57,647 nt of DNA, taken from a virus. Below, piece after piece: positions 6,720 to 15,287 of the stretch; the first letter of the stretch is position 1, and every line of letters starts with the position of its first letter. Below the pieces are notes generated by a model. That model saw only the letters and a program-made list of their open reading frames with translations, was not told where the DNA came from and did not search any database. Where the stretch lies: positions 1 through 57,647 of IMG/VR virus record IMGVR_UViG_3300017752_000012, one strand, 5' to 3'. A program made the translations under genes and the position numbers.

Positions 6720-7303
6720 TGGAATTTATAATTGATTTAGCAGTAACCTTTTGGCAGTGGACAGTAGTAATTGCAGTAATTGCAGTAAGCTACTTAATTA
6801 ATAAACTAGATAAACCAGATCTAAAGCGCATTAATTTTGAGTATACTACAATGCCTAAAATGCAACCGCTACCGATTAAAACAGCAAGTAAAGGTTTCTG
6901 GGGCGCCATATTAATGTGGATCACTGGCACACGTCAGTGGGTAATCACAGAAGACTTCCACTACTGGATCGAAAACCAAGCGTATAAAATTCCTGCAGGC
7001 TTTCAGTTTGACGGCGCATCAGTCCCCAAGTTTCTTGCGACCTTCCTGTCGCCTGTGGGAGTTCTGTTGATGGGCGGCTTGGTACACGACTATGGTTATA
7101 AGTATGCTACTCTTATGAAAAAAGACGGCAGCAACATCGGCCCTCGTGACCAAAAATATATGGATGGTCTCTTCCGAGACATCTGTATCGAAGTGAACGG
7201 CTTCTATGCACTTAACTACTTAGCATATTGGGCACTACGCCTAGCAGGTTTTGTAGCCTGGAACGGACATAAAAAGAGAGGTACTCATGTCGTATCTAAG
7301 TAA
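6719..7303 (+). CDS. DUF1353-family protein with N-terminal membrane helix
   Basis: 194 residues, starting at a TAATG overlap. Residues 6-26 form a membrane helix (AVTFWQWTVVIAVIAVSYLI). From about residue 75 comes the DUF1353 pattern: a strand with VITEDFHYWI, then YKIPAGFQFDGASVPKF, then GLVHDYGYKY and a helical end. DUF1353 proteins are widespread in tailed phages. Their function is not settled, though the conserved His-Asp in VHDYGY suggests an active or metal site. The location beside two holin-like genes raises the possibility of a link to lysis, which is inference. Confidence 0.65.
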   Translation: MEFIIDLAVTFWQWTVVIAVIAVSYLINKLDKPDLKRINFEYTTMPKMQPLPIKTASKGFWGAILMWITGTRQWVITEDFHYWIENQAYKIPAGFQFDGASVPKFLATFLSPVGVLLMGGLVHDYGYKYATLMKKDGSNIGPRDQKYMDGLFRDICIEVNGFYALNYLAYWALRLAGFVAWNGHKKRGTHVVSK

Positions 7304-7445
7304 ATTAATAAAACAACGTACATCCTGGGACGGGATTGTACTTATTGGCATTTGTGGATCAGTCATATTATTAGGTGGTTTAGCAAAACTACTAGCATGG
7401 GTTGGTCTTGGTTACGGAATTTGGACACTACTAAAAGACGAATAA
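7287..7445 (+). CDS. 52-residue two-helix membrane protein
   Basis: An ATG at 7287 with AGAGAGG just upstream opens a 52-residue frame ending in TAA at 7443-7445, two bases before the terminase ATG. A short charged start (SYLSKLIKQRTSWDG) is followed by hydrophobic segments IVLIGICGSVILLGG and AWVGLGYGIWTLL. Holins of the smallest class have this shape. It overlaps the end of the previous gene by 17 bases. Function is inferred only from size, hydrophobicity and position next to other holin-like genes. Confidence 0.55.
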   Translation: MSYLSKLIKQRTSWDGIVLIGICGSVILLGGLAKLLAWVGLGYGIWTLLKDE

Positions 7446-7446
7446 T

Positions 7447-8751
7447 ATGGCAGTTGAAATAAGTCGGAGGGACATACCTTCTGATGAACTAGCAGAATAC
7501 AGATCTGAGACAAGGTTTCTAAAATTACCAGTCGATCCTTATTTGGATTTACTGAATATCACACCGTTGCCTTCGCAGATAGCAATTATCAATGCGATTA
7601 ACAACCCTAAATATCGTTTTGTCTCAGCAGCCGTTTCTCGACGACAAGGCAAAACGTACATCGCCAATATCATTGGACAGCTCGTGTCTTTGGTACCTGG
7701 CTCCAACATTTTAATCATGTCTCCCAACTACTCCTTGTCTCAGATCTCTTTTGATCTACAAAGAAATTTGATTAAACACTTTGATCTAGAAGTTACAAAA
7801 GACAATGCAAAAGACAAAGTTATTGAAATATCAAACGGCTCCACAGTAAGAATGGGGTCTGTAAATCAGGTGGATTCTTGTGTGGGCCGGTCTTATGACC
7901 TAATTATATTTGACGAAGCGGCACTAGCCGATGGAAAGGATGCTTTCAATGTTGCACTGCGCCCTACCCTTGATAAAGATAATTCTAAAGCCATTTTTAT
8001 ATCTACTCCCCGTGGCCGTAACAACTGGTTTTCTGAGTTTTTCTATAGAGGATTCTCCGATGAGTTCCCTGAGTGGTGTAGTATACGTGCAACTTACAAA
8101 GATAACCCACGAATGAGTGAAACAGATATCGCAGAAGCGCGTAAGTCGATGTCAGAAGCGGAGTTTAGACAAGAATATGAAGCAGACTTCAACACATACG
8201 AAGGACAGATCTGGAAGTTCAACTTTGAAACACAAGTCAAAGACTACTCACAGTTCGATACTAGTGGAATGGATGTATTCGCGGGGCTGGATGTCGGTTA
8301 CAAAGACCCAACAGCCATGTGTGTTATTGCGTACGATTGGGATAAAGAACAATACCATTTGGTGGACGAATACTTCAATGCTGAAAGAACTACTGAACAG
8401 CATGCTGCCGAGATACAGAAGCTCATTGATCGCTGGGATATTGATTACATTTATATTGACAGCGCAGCTCAACAAACAAGGTATGATTTCGCGCAGAACT
8501 ACGACATTTCCACCCTCAACGCAAAGAAGTCCGTACTTGACGGAATTGGACATGTGTCAGGGGTTGTTGACAACGACATCCTCTTTGTTGATCAAGAAGC
8601 AAAAGAGTCTTTGAGTTGTTTAGATGCGTATCAGTGGGATCCAAACCCTAATCTTATGAAGGAAAAACCGAAGCACAACATGGCATCGCACATGGCAGAT
8701 GCGTTGCGCTATGCATTATACTCATTTCAAACCTCAAATATATCCTTTTGA
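7447..8751 (+). CDS. terL: terminase large subunit
   Basis: 434 residues, normal length for the family. This is the packaging motor that drives DNA into the prohead and cuts it. The ATPase half has the Walker A-type RRQGKT at residues 65-70 and Walker B LIIFDE at 152-157. A coupling-motif region (FISTPRG) lies near 184. The nuclease half has the RNase H-like acidic residues D282 in GLDVGYKDPTA, D338 in YIDSAAQ and D418 in SHMADALRYALY. It acts with the small subunit (4639) and the portal (9188). The ten or so small genes between the two terminase subunits are unusual. Confidence 0.95.
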   Translation: MAVEISRRDIPSDELAEYRSETRFLKLPVDPYLDLLNITPLPSQIAIINAINNPKYRFVSAAVSRRQGKTYIANIIGQLVSLVPGSNILIMSPNYSLSQISFDLQRNLIKHFDLEVTKDNAKDKVIEISNGSTVRMGSVNQVDSCVGRSYDLIIFDEAALADGKDAFNVALRPTLDKDNSKAIFISTPRGRNNWFSEFFYRGFSDEFPEWCSIRATYKDNPRMSETDIAEARKSMSEAEFRQEYEADFNTYEGQIWKFNFETQVKDYSQFDTSGMDVFAGLDVGYKDPTAMCVIAYDWDKEQYHLVDEYFNAERTTEQHAAEIQKLIDRWDIDYIYIDSAAQQTRYDFAQNYDISTLNAKKSVLDGIGHVSGVVDNDILFVDQEAKESLSCLDAYQWDPNPNLMKEKPKHNMASHMADALRYALYSFQTSNISF

Positions 8752-8774
8752 TGATACCAACTCAAAAATAATGT

Positions 8775-8803
8775 TTGACAAGTTAGCTTAAAGTCGATAT
8801 AAT
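8775..8803 (+). promoter_or_regulatory. sigma70 promoter for the head genes
   Basis: TTGACA at 8775-8780, 17 bases, TATAAT at 8798-8803. It lies in the only gap between the terminase and head genes and gives a leader of about 26 bases carrying AAAGGAAA before the ATG at 8836. It probably drives HNH, portal and protease-capsid expression. Confidence 0.85.
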
Positions 8804-8835
8804 TCTTTAGATAAAAAATAAGGAATCAAAGGAAA

Positions 8836-9201
8836 ATGCCTAAGTTAAAACGTGATTATGTAAAGTATGTACGAGATAAGGCAAAGTCCAAGTACGAGAA
8901 GGGTTCCTCTTGCGAGATTTGCGGTGCAACAGAGCAGTTAGACTTTCACCACTTTTACAGTCTCACACCATTGTTAAACAAATGGATAAAAGATAACAAT
9001 CACAATCCCGAGTATATTCAAGCACTTCGGGATGATTTTATAGAAGAGCATCATGCTGAGCTCTATGATCACACGGCTACTTTGTGTCATACTCATCATT
9101 TGAAACTTCATTCAATTTACGGTAAAGATCCAGCACTGACTACAGCTACAAAGCAGATGCGTTGGGTAAAGATTCAAAGAGAAAAACATGGCTTGGTATA
9201 A
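8836..9201 (+). CDS. HNH-type endonuclease
   Basis: 121 residues. C26 and C29 (CEICG), the HH pair in LDFHHF at 38-39, and C84 with H85, H87 and H88 in LCHTHHLKLHSIYG form a zinc-stabilised HNH site. HNH proteins beside terminase and portal genes assist DNA cutting during packaging in several HK97-type phages. That role is likely here given the position between the large terminase and the portal. A free-standing homing endonuclease is the alternative, less likely because the gene has its own phage promoter and overlaps the portal gene by 14 bases. Confidence 0.75.
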   Translation: MPKLKRDYVKYVRDKAKSKYEKGSSCEICGATEQLDFHHFYSLTPLLNKWIKDNNHNPEYIQALRDDFIEEHHAELYDHTATLCHTHHLKLHSIYGKDPALTTATKQMRWVKIQREKHGLV

Positions 9202-10375
9202 TCCTTTTAGTAAAAAACCTGTTGATGTCGAAGAGAAGTTGAATCCTGCTCAGTACCTGGATGGAGGAAAAGTAGAGTCTAGCAGAGAACATACTATTAG
9301 CTACGAAAGAGCTTACGAAGATCTAGAAATTGTAAATCGTGGCGTGAATATGATCGTAGATGATGTTGCTGAGATTCCTACTCTTGTACTACCCAATGCT
9401 CAACAAGGTGTTGTAAAAGGTATAAAGAGAGCAAAAGTTGAGCTTCTTTTAAATAAAGAACCCAACCCTTTTCAGGACATAAATACTTTTCGTCGTAATT
9501 TAATTACGGATTTTGTATTAGATGGAAATATTTTTATCTACTTTGACGGTGCTCATATGTATCATTTACCGGCAGATAAAGTACAAATTCACGCTGATAA
9601 AGATACTTATGTAGAAAAATATACTCTTAACGAAACTACATTTACTCCTTCTGAGATTATACATATTAAAGATAACTCCTTTCATTCTATTTATAGAGGT
9701 GTGCCAAGGCTTAGACCCGCTATGCGTACAATGAACTTGATGGCTTCTATGAGAGCTTTTCAAGATAATTTCTTTAAGAATGGTGCAGTTCCGGGTTTAG
9801 TACTTAAGTCTCCGAACACATTGTCAGAGAAAATTAAAGAACGTATGATGGTATCTTGGCAGAATCGTTATAAGCCAGATACTGGAGGTAAACGTCCTCT
9901 CATACTAGATGGAGGACTAGAAGTCGATAGCCTCACAAAAGTAAACTTTAAAGAATTAGATTTTCAAAGTGCGATTACAGAAAATGAAAAGATCATTTTA
10001 AAAGCACTTGGAATCCCTCCAATTTTATTGGATTCAGGTAATAATGCAAATATTCGTCCCAATTTACGACTTTACTATTTGGAGACTATATTACCTATAG
10101 TTAGAAAAATTAATTTTGCAACTACTCGATACTTTGGTTTCGAGTGTAAAGAGGATATTACAAATATTCCTGCTTTGCAACCAGAGCTACGTGATAGTGC
10201 AGCATTCTACACATCACTAGTAAATGGTGGCATCATTTCTCCAAACGAAGCTCGTGAAGCGTTAGGCTACGAAGCTAGAGAAGAGGCAGAAGATATACGA
10301 GTACCTGCAAACATAGCAGGATCTGCAGCCAATCCGTCAGAAGGCGGTCGACCAGAGGAAACAGAAGAAGAATGA
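9188..10375 (+). CDS. portal protein (HK97 family)
   Basis: 395 residues. The twelve-subunit portal ring is the entry and exit gate for DNA and the docking site of terminase. The sequence begins MAWYNPFSKKP and continues with the family-typical ISYERAYEDLEIVNRGVNMI, a helical and beta body, ENEKIILKALGIPPILL near residue 280, and a C-terminal ISPNEAREALGY. These all fit HK97-type portals. The acidic tail (GGRPEETEEE) is dispensable in many homologues. It starts inside the HNH gene and ends in an ATGA overlap with the next gene. Confidence 0.9.
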   Translation: MAWYNPFSKKPVDVEEKLNPAQYLDGGKVESSREHTISYERAYEDLEIVNRGVNMIVDDVAEIPTLVLPNAQQGVVKGIKRAKVELLLNKEPNPFQDINTFRRNLITDFVLDGNIFIYFDGAHMYHLPADKVQIHADKDTYVEKYTLNETTFTPSEIIHIKDNSFHSIYRGVPRLRPAMRTMNLMASMRAFQDNFFKNGAVPGLVLKSPNTLSEKIKERMMVSWQNRYKPDTGGKRPLILDGGLEVDSLTKVNFKELDFQSAITENEKIILKALGIPPILLDSGNNANIRPNLRLYYLETILPIVRKINFATTRYFGFECKEDITNIPALQPELRDSAAFYTSLVNGGIISPNEAREALGYEAREEAEDIRVPANIAGSAANPSEGGRPEETEEE

Positions 10376-10686
10376 CACCTGGAAAAAATAGACAACAAGC
10401 AAAGTATCAAGCAATACTACGGATTTCAAAATACTTTGTAAAGAATAAGACATGGGTTACGGAAGAAGATTATAATAAACTTGGAAGATTAAGTACTCCT
10501 TGTTTACCTAAAAATTTGTATAGAATATTTGGAACATATAAAGATATGTTACAGTATTTGGAAGTAGGTCCAATGGCAGATGAAATTAAAATGCTAAAAC
10601 CTAAACCGGTAGTAAAAAAGCCTAAAGCATCCGCTAAGCCTAAAACGGTAAAGCCTGCTAAAGCAAAGGAGAGTAAAGATGAATAA
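10372..10686 (+). CDS. small basic protein between portal and protease
   Basis: 104 residues, starting at an ATGA overlap with the portal stop and overlapping the next start by eight bases. Residues 1-65 look folded (ILRISKYFVKNKTWVTEEDY, LPKNLYRIFGTYKDMLQYL), with a hint of a small helical DNA-binding fold. Residues 75-100 are a Lys/Pro/Ala repeat (PKASAKPKTVKPAKAKE) like histone tails. I do not recognise a family. Given the position it could act in head assembly or bind packaged DNA, but nothing in the sequence proves this. Confidence 0.6.
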   Translation: MTPGKNRQQAKYQAILRISKYFVKNKTWVTEEDYNKLGRLSTPCLPKNLYRIFGTYKDMLQYLEVGPMADEIKMLKPKPVVKKPKASAKPKTVKPAKAKESKDE

Positions 10687-12769
10687 GTTATTTAATCTTA
10701 CATCCACATTTAAGTCTCATGAAGCAGACGATGGATCTGTAATGATACGAGGAATGGCTAGTACAGCTGACTTTGATCGCGCGGGTGATTCCATTTCAGC
10801 AGAAGCCTGGACTAAAGGTGGATTATCAAATTTTGAAAAAAATCCAATTATCTTGTTTAATCACGATTATGACAAGCCAATTGGTAGAGCTACGGGGTTG
10901 AAAGCTGGTCCTAATGGCTTGGAACTGGAATGTAAAATTAGTAAGGCAGCGCCTGCTAATGTTGCACAATTAGTTAAAGACGGTGTTCTTGGAGCCTTTT
11001 CTGTTGGTTTTCGAGTCAAGGACGCTGATTACTTAAAGGAAACCGACGGACTAATGATTAAGGACGCTGAGTTGTTTGAGGTATCGGTAGTATCTGTACC
11101 ATGCAATCAGTCAGCTACTTTTTCGCTCGCGAAGTCTTTTGACTCAGATAAAGAGTACGAAGAATTCAAAAAAACTTTCACAAATCGTGTAGATCTAGCC
11201 GGTCAGTCTCTGGCTAAAGACGAAGTTAATACTTCTAGCGTAGCTAGTGACACACCGAAAAGCGCGGAGAAATCCGCAGATCAGGAGATCAAGATGGATA
11301 ATCAAAACATCGACTTGGAAGCTTTTGCAAAGAAAGTAGCAGAAGATACTGCCGCTAAGATTGCTATGAAGCAAGCCGAGCAAAAAGCAGCTGACGAAGC
11401 CACCGCTAAAGCAGCTCAAGAAGCAGAAGAAGCGAAAGCTTTAGAAGCACAATCAATTAAAACAGTTATCAACTCTGGTGTAGAATCAGGTGTTGAAAAA
11501 CTTATGGGCGACGTTGAAGCTAAACTAGCTGAAAAAGACGCAAACCTACAAGAAATCATGGGTACTTTCCAGAAAGAACTTGACGAGAAGAAAGCAGAAA
11601 TCGAAGCTATGCAAAATAGCAAGAAGTCTTTCTCTGATCGTGGTTCTGATCTAAGTGCGTTCGGTAAGGACTTCCTTGGTGCTCACATTCTTGGTAAAGT
11701 AACTGGCAAAGGTTATGACACTGACTATGCTAAGTCTATTATGGCTAAAGCAGGTGTTGCTTATACAGCTAACTCTTCAGACACAGGTAAGCTAGATACT
11801 CTTTCTCAAACAGCGTTTGAAGAAGAAATGGTTCTAGAGCAAAAAGTTGCGGGTCTATTCCGTGAGCTTGCTGTAAACTCTGGCGCAACTGTAATTCCTA
11901 CAGTTACTGATACTAATACTGCTACTTTCTCATCAGGCGGTCTTGAAACTGGTTATTTGACCAACCGTACTGTTGGTACTGCTAACAGCTATGATATGGG
12001 CAGCGTTACTGCATATGCTAATCGTCTAATCTCAGGAACTTATATTCCTGCGGATACCGATGAGCAAACTTTTGTAACTATTCTGCCAATGATTCAATCA
12101 GCTCTAGCCCGTGCTCACGCTCGTGCAGTTGATCAGGCAATCTTGTTTGGTACAGGCACGGGTACTGCAGCCTCTCAACTAGTTGGTCTAGTTGGTTCAG
12201 CAGGTATTGATGGCTCTAGTTCTGATGGCGCTGCTGATCATGACGGTCTTGCAGGCGATGCTGCTGCAAGTGCTACAGCTAAAAATTCTGTTACTGCACT
12301 TACTGCTATGGCTGCTCGTGCTGAAATGGGTAAGTATGGTATTAATCCTGCAGACGTTGCTTATATTATGGGTACTGATGCTTACTACAGCATGATCGAC
12401 GCTACTGCTGATGGCGCAGACTTTACAAGTATTGATGAAGTGGGCGTAGGTGCTACTAAGTTAAGTGGTCAATTAGGTTCTGTTTATGGCTCACCAGTAA
12501 TCGTTTCAGATTTGCTTGATACAGACCCTAACAATGCTTTCAACCATGATGGTGATGATGGCACAACAGCAGCTCTTAACCTAACAGGTACTGCGTGTAT
12601 TGCAGTTAATCGTAATGCGTTTGTTATTCCACGTCTTGGTGGTGTTAACATTGAAAGCGACTTTGAAGTTGCAAATCAACGCACTGCTGTAGTTGCTAGC
12701 CAATCTCTTGGCTTCACTCAATTGGAAGGCGGCGCTAAAGCAGCTATCCGAATTAAGAGCACTACTTAA
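10679..12769 (+). CDS. prohead protease - scaffold - major capsid fusion (HK97 type)
   Basis: 696 residues. Residues 1-150 are a U35/S78-type prohead protease: H62 in LFNHD, S108 in GAFSVGF and the acidic AELFEVSVVSVP segment at 130-141. Residues 206-320 are Ala/Glu/Lys-rich helix, like the HK97 delta scaffold. The rest is an HK97-fold major capsid protein, with a segment ending FRELAVNSGATVIPTV and a C-terminal SQSLGFTQLEGG. In most phages protease and capsid are separate genes. Here they share one frame, but an in-frame ATG at 11294 with AGGAG six bases upstream would make a 491-residue scaffold-capsid protein. The start at 10679 has AAAGGAG. A terminator follows directly. Confidence 0.9.
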   Translation: MNKLFNLTSTFKSHEADDGSVMIRGMASTADFDRAGDSISAEAWTKGGLSNFEKNPIILFNHDYDKPIGRATGLKAGPNGLELECKISKAAPANVAQLVKDGVLGAFSVGFRVKDADYLKETDGLMIKDAELFEVSVVSVPCNQSATFSLAKSFDSDKEYEEFKKTFTNRVDLAGQSLAKDEVNTSSVASDTPKSAEKSADQEIKMDNQNIDLEAFAKKVAEDTAAKIAMKQAEQKAADEATAKAAQEAEEAKALEAQSIKTVINSGVESGVEKLMGDVEAKLAEKDANLQEIMGTFQKELDEKKAEIEAMQNSKKSFSDRGSDLSAFGKDFLGAHILGKVTGKGYDTDYAKSIMAKAGVAYTANSSDTGKLDTLSQTAFEEEMVLEQKVAGLFRELAVNSGATVIPTVTDTNTATFSSGGLETGYLTNRTVGTANSYDMGSVTAYANRLISGTYIPADTDEQTFVTILPMIQSALARAHARAVDQAILFGTGTGTAASQLVGLVGSAGIDGSSSDGAADHDGLAGDAAASATAKNSVTALTAMAARAEMGKYGINPADVAYIMGTDAYYSMIDATADGADFTSIDEVGVGATKLSGQLGSVYGSPVIVSDLLDTDPNNAFNHDGDDGTTAALNLTGTACIAVNRNAFVIPRLGGVNIESDFEVANQRTAVVASQSLGFTQLEGGAKAAIRIKSTT
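11283..11296 (+). promoter_or_regulatory. internal ribosome site and ATG for stand-alone capsid protein
   Basis: AGGAG at 11283-11287 and ATG at 11294-11296 are spaced six bases apart, in frame with the fusion (residue 206). Initiation here would give scaffold plus capsid without the protease, allowing many capsid copies per protease. Confidence 0.6.
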
Positions 12770-12788
12770 TAGTAATATTTTTACTTTT

Positions 12789-12822
12789 AAACTTCGGGGA
12801 GGTTCGCCTCCCCCAAGTTTTT
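12789..12822 (+). terminator. rho-independent terminator after capsid gene
   Basis: AAACTTCGGGGAGG, loop TTCG, then CCTCCCCCAAGTTTTT. The long GC stem with a stable TTCG tetraloop and T tract lies 20 bases after the capsid stop. It likely reduces expression of the connector genes relative to capsid. Confidence 0.9.
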
Positions 12823-12841
12823 ACTAATGGACTTATAGAAT

Positions 12842-13432
12842 ATGGCAAATTTAATAACCTTGACAGAATATAAAGTAGCTGAAGGCCTTCAATCTACGAA
12901 AGAAGATGCCAAGTTAGAGCTAACTATTACTTCTGTAAGTCAATTAGTAAAAACTTATTGTGGAAATGGTATTATAGACTTTTTTAGTGTAAATAAAACT
13001 GAAACCCTTAGTATTAATTGGGCTTCGAATATTGTACAGCTTACAGAAAGCCCCGTAACAACAGTTAATAGTGTTCAAGAAAGAGACAGCTTAAGCTCTG
13101 CATATACTACTCTTGTAAACAATCAAGATTATTATGTAGACAATGCCACAGACAGTATTTATAGAGTAAGTTCTAGTGGTTCTGCAAGGAACTGGGCAAA
13201 TGGTCCAGGATCTGTAAAAGTAGTTTATAATGCAGGCTATGAGAAGTGTCCAGAAGATTTAAAACTAGCAGTTATTGATTTGATTACTTATTATCATAAA
13301 GATCATCATAGAACTGCTCGTCAAACTATAGCAGGAGCTAGTAGAGAAAATAAAACTTCTTCAGGCTCTAGGAATAATCCTGCATTTCCTGACCATATTA
13401 AAAGGGTGTTGGATTTATATAAAAACTTCTAA
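12842..13432 (+). CDS. head-tail connector protein (gp6-like)
   Basis: 196 residues. An N-terminal helical region (LTEYKVAEGLQSTKEDAKLE) leads to SVSQLVKTYCGNGIID. A middle beta region is followed by the family-like GPGSVKVVYNAGYEKCPEDL and the helix AVIDLITYYHKDHH. This pattern matches HK97 gp6/SPP1 gp15-type adaptor proteins that bind under the portal. Its place directly after the capsid gene agrees. The final TAATG overlaps the next start by one base. Confidence 0.75.
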   Translation: MANLITLTEYKVAEGLQSTKEDAKLELTITSVSQLVKTYCGNGIIDFFSVNKTETLSINWASNIVQLTESPVTTVNSVQERDSLSSAYTTLVNNQDYYVDNATDSIYRVSSSGSARNWANGPGSVKVVYNAGYEKCPEDLKLAVIDLITYYHKDHHRTARQTIAGASRENKTSSGSRNNPAFPDHIKRVLDLYKNF

Positions 13433-14772
13433 TGAGTAGACAGGGACAACAAAAGTTTCTTAACAATTTGCAAAAGAAACTTTTGCGAGAGTCAAAAGCA
13501 TACAGACAAAAAGTCGCAGATAAACAAACACATCATTTTAGTGTAAGCAAAAAATCTTTAGAAGAAGGTATAAGACAAACTATTAGTAGTAAATTTAAGT
13601 CTAAGTCAGATACTCGTGTACGAGAGATACTAAGTATTGTAGATAAGGATATTACCGTTGCCATTGATGCAATTAAAAAAGAACTACATAGATTGGAGGA
13701 TGGAGCAACTGTAGCAAAAGTATATATTACTTTTGAAAATGCGAATGGAGTTGGTGCAGTCTTTTATGCTACTAAGACGGACAGCGGCAGATTAAGAAAC
13801 ATATATAGACAAGCAGCTGTAGCGTCTAGAAAGCATCTAAACCCTTTGGCTGAAAAGGTAAATGCAGCCTCAATCAAAATAACAGGTAGAGGCACAGGTA
13901 CAAAGTCAGCAGATTATTTCCATGTTGAACACGGTAAAAATGAGGGTGTAGCAGAATCTTTAGTAAGGGACGCAATAGAAGAATCTATATTAGATATTCC
14001 CGATATTAGTTTTCAACAGGCAAGGCAGTGGCTAGAAGCTATGATCCCTGAAATTACAATTATCAGAGATACCAAGACCAGTAGAATGAATGTTCATATT
14101 GGTCCAAAACTAGGAAACTTGGCGGAAGGTAGAGTTTCAAGACAAGAGAAAAAAGAATTTTCTCAAATGGTAGACGATTTAGTAGATATAGTAAACTCAG
14201 ATGCTAGTTTTCTTGTCGATGCTCCGGGGTCTGATAGTTTTACAGACATACAAAAGAAAAAGATTTTAAAAGCTGCAACTGATCCTTTTAAAAAGGTTAA
14301 AAATACAAGAGTTAAAGCGAAAACCAAAATCAAACATGGCGCTAAAACACCTGTAAAAAGTAAAAGAAAAAAGGCAAAGATTTCAGATATTACGCCAAAG
14401 CCAAAACCTGTAAGAGGAACACCAAGACGAGCAAAACAAAGCTCTATGGACTTTAACCCTTTACAGATGATAGCTATGTTGAATAAGGACTTGCCAGAAA
14501 CAGTTAGAAAAAATATGCAACTTCCAGGGCTTGTAAACAGAACGGGACGTTTTGCAGAAAGTGTAAAAGTAACAGATATAACACAAACTGCAAAAGGTTT
14601 TCCAAGTGTGGGATACACTTACCAAAAAAATCCTTATGAAGTATTTGAAATGGGATCAGGAGATGCTAGATGGGCAACACCGGAAAGAGATCCTAAAACA
14701 TTAATTGATAGGTCTATTCGAGAAATAGCAACAAAGTTCGCAATAGGTAGATTTTACACCAGGAGACTATAA
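13432..14772 (+). CDS. neck/head-tail connector protein, enlarged
   Basis: 446 residues. The C-terminal 90 residues (LVNRTGRFAESVKVTDITQT, later NPYEVFEMGSGDARWATPER) resemble the small HK97 gp10-type tail-completion or minor tail proteins. The first 350 residues are highly charged and mostly helical, with a Lys-rich stretch near 285-335 (TRVKAKTKIKHGAKTPVKSK). Position between the connector at 12842 and the tail terminator at 14772 fits a neck protein. It is much longer than simple gp10 homologues, so an added N-terminal domain of unknown job is likely. It overlaps the next gene by one base. Confidence 0.55.
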   Translation: MSRQGQQKFLNNLQKKLLRESKAYRQKVADKQTHHFSVSKKSLEEGIRQTISSKFKSKSDTRVREILSIVDKDITVAIDAIKKELHRLEDGATVAKVYITFENANGVGAVFYATKTDSGRLRNIYRQAAVASRKHLNPLAEKVNAASIKITGRGTGTKSADYFHVEHGKNEGVAESLVRDAIEESILDIPDISFQQARQWLEAMIPEITIIRDTKTSRMNVHIGPKLGNLAEGRVSRQEKKEFSQMVDDLVDIVNSDASFLVDAPGSDSFTDIQKKKILKAATDPFKKVKNTRVKAKTKIKHGAKTPVKSKRKKAKISDITPKPKPVRGTPRRAKQSSMDFNPLQMIAMLNKDLPETVRKNMQLPGLVNRTGRFAESVKVTDITQTAKGFPSVGYTYQKNPYEVFEMGSGDARWATPERDPKTLIDRSIREIATKFAIGRFYTRRL

Positions 14773-15224
14773 TGGCTGCAAGAGACTATACAACTAGAAG
14801 ACTAGGTATTTTGAATGCTCTTGTCGAAAAGCTAAAAACTATAGATGGTGTAGGAAAGTTTAGAAGTGATTTAGGGGATAATGTTTCTCCTCGCTTAAAA
14901 TTTTGGGATGAAGTGGAGGAATTTCCTGCAGTTCACCTAAATTCAGGATCTGAAACTAGAGAATATCAGGGTGGAGGATATAAAGATAGGTTTCTTGCAA
15001 TAACTCTTCGATGTTATGTACAAGACGAAGATTCTATACTAGCTTTAGATGATTTGCTAGAGGATGTAGAAACAGTGTTGGAAGAAAATTCACGTTTAGA
15101 GTATAAAGATCGAGATGGCTCGACTCAATATACGCAACAAATCACTATTATCAGTATTGATACTGATGAGGGTGTACTTGAACCTTTGGGAGTCGGTGAA
15201 ATGACTATTGAGGTTCGATACTAG
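14772..15224 (+). CDS. tail terminator / tail completion protein
   Basis: 150 residues. The start RLGILNALVEKLKTIDGVGK, a middle EEFPAVHLNSGSETREYQGG, the strand LAITLRCYVQDED and the helix LALDDLLEDVETVLEEN followed by ITIISIDTDEG match the gpU/gp9-type fold. Such proteins cap the tail tube and set its join to the head. It sits just before the major tail protein, as expected. Confidence 0.75.
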   Translation: MAARDYTTRRLGILNALVEKLKTIDGVGKFRSDLGDNVSPRLKFWDEVEEFPAVHLNSGSETREYQGGGYKDRFLAITLRCYVQDEDSILALDDLLEDVETVLEENSRLEYKDRDGSTQYTQQITIISIDTDEGVLEPLGVGEMTIEVRY

Positions 15225-15287
15225 AAAATACAGGCACGAACAAAAGTTCACGTCCTTGTCTTTTCAAGATAACATAGGAGAAATACT

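Noticed and set aside
8117-8614. 165-codon open frame inside the large terminase gene
   Set aside because: It lies wholly within the terminase frame, which has all motifs. The translation is compositionally odd and no ribosome site is seen.
14163-14618. 151-codon minus-strand frame opposite the neck protein
   Set aside because: The Phe/Leu-rich product is what Lys-rich codons give on the opposite strand. No promoter.
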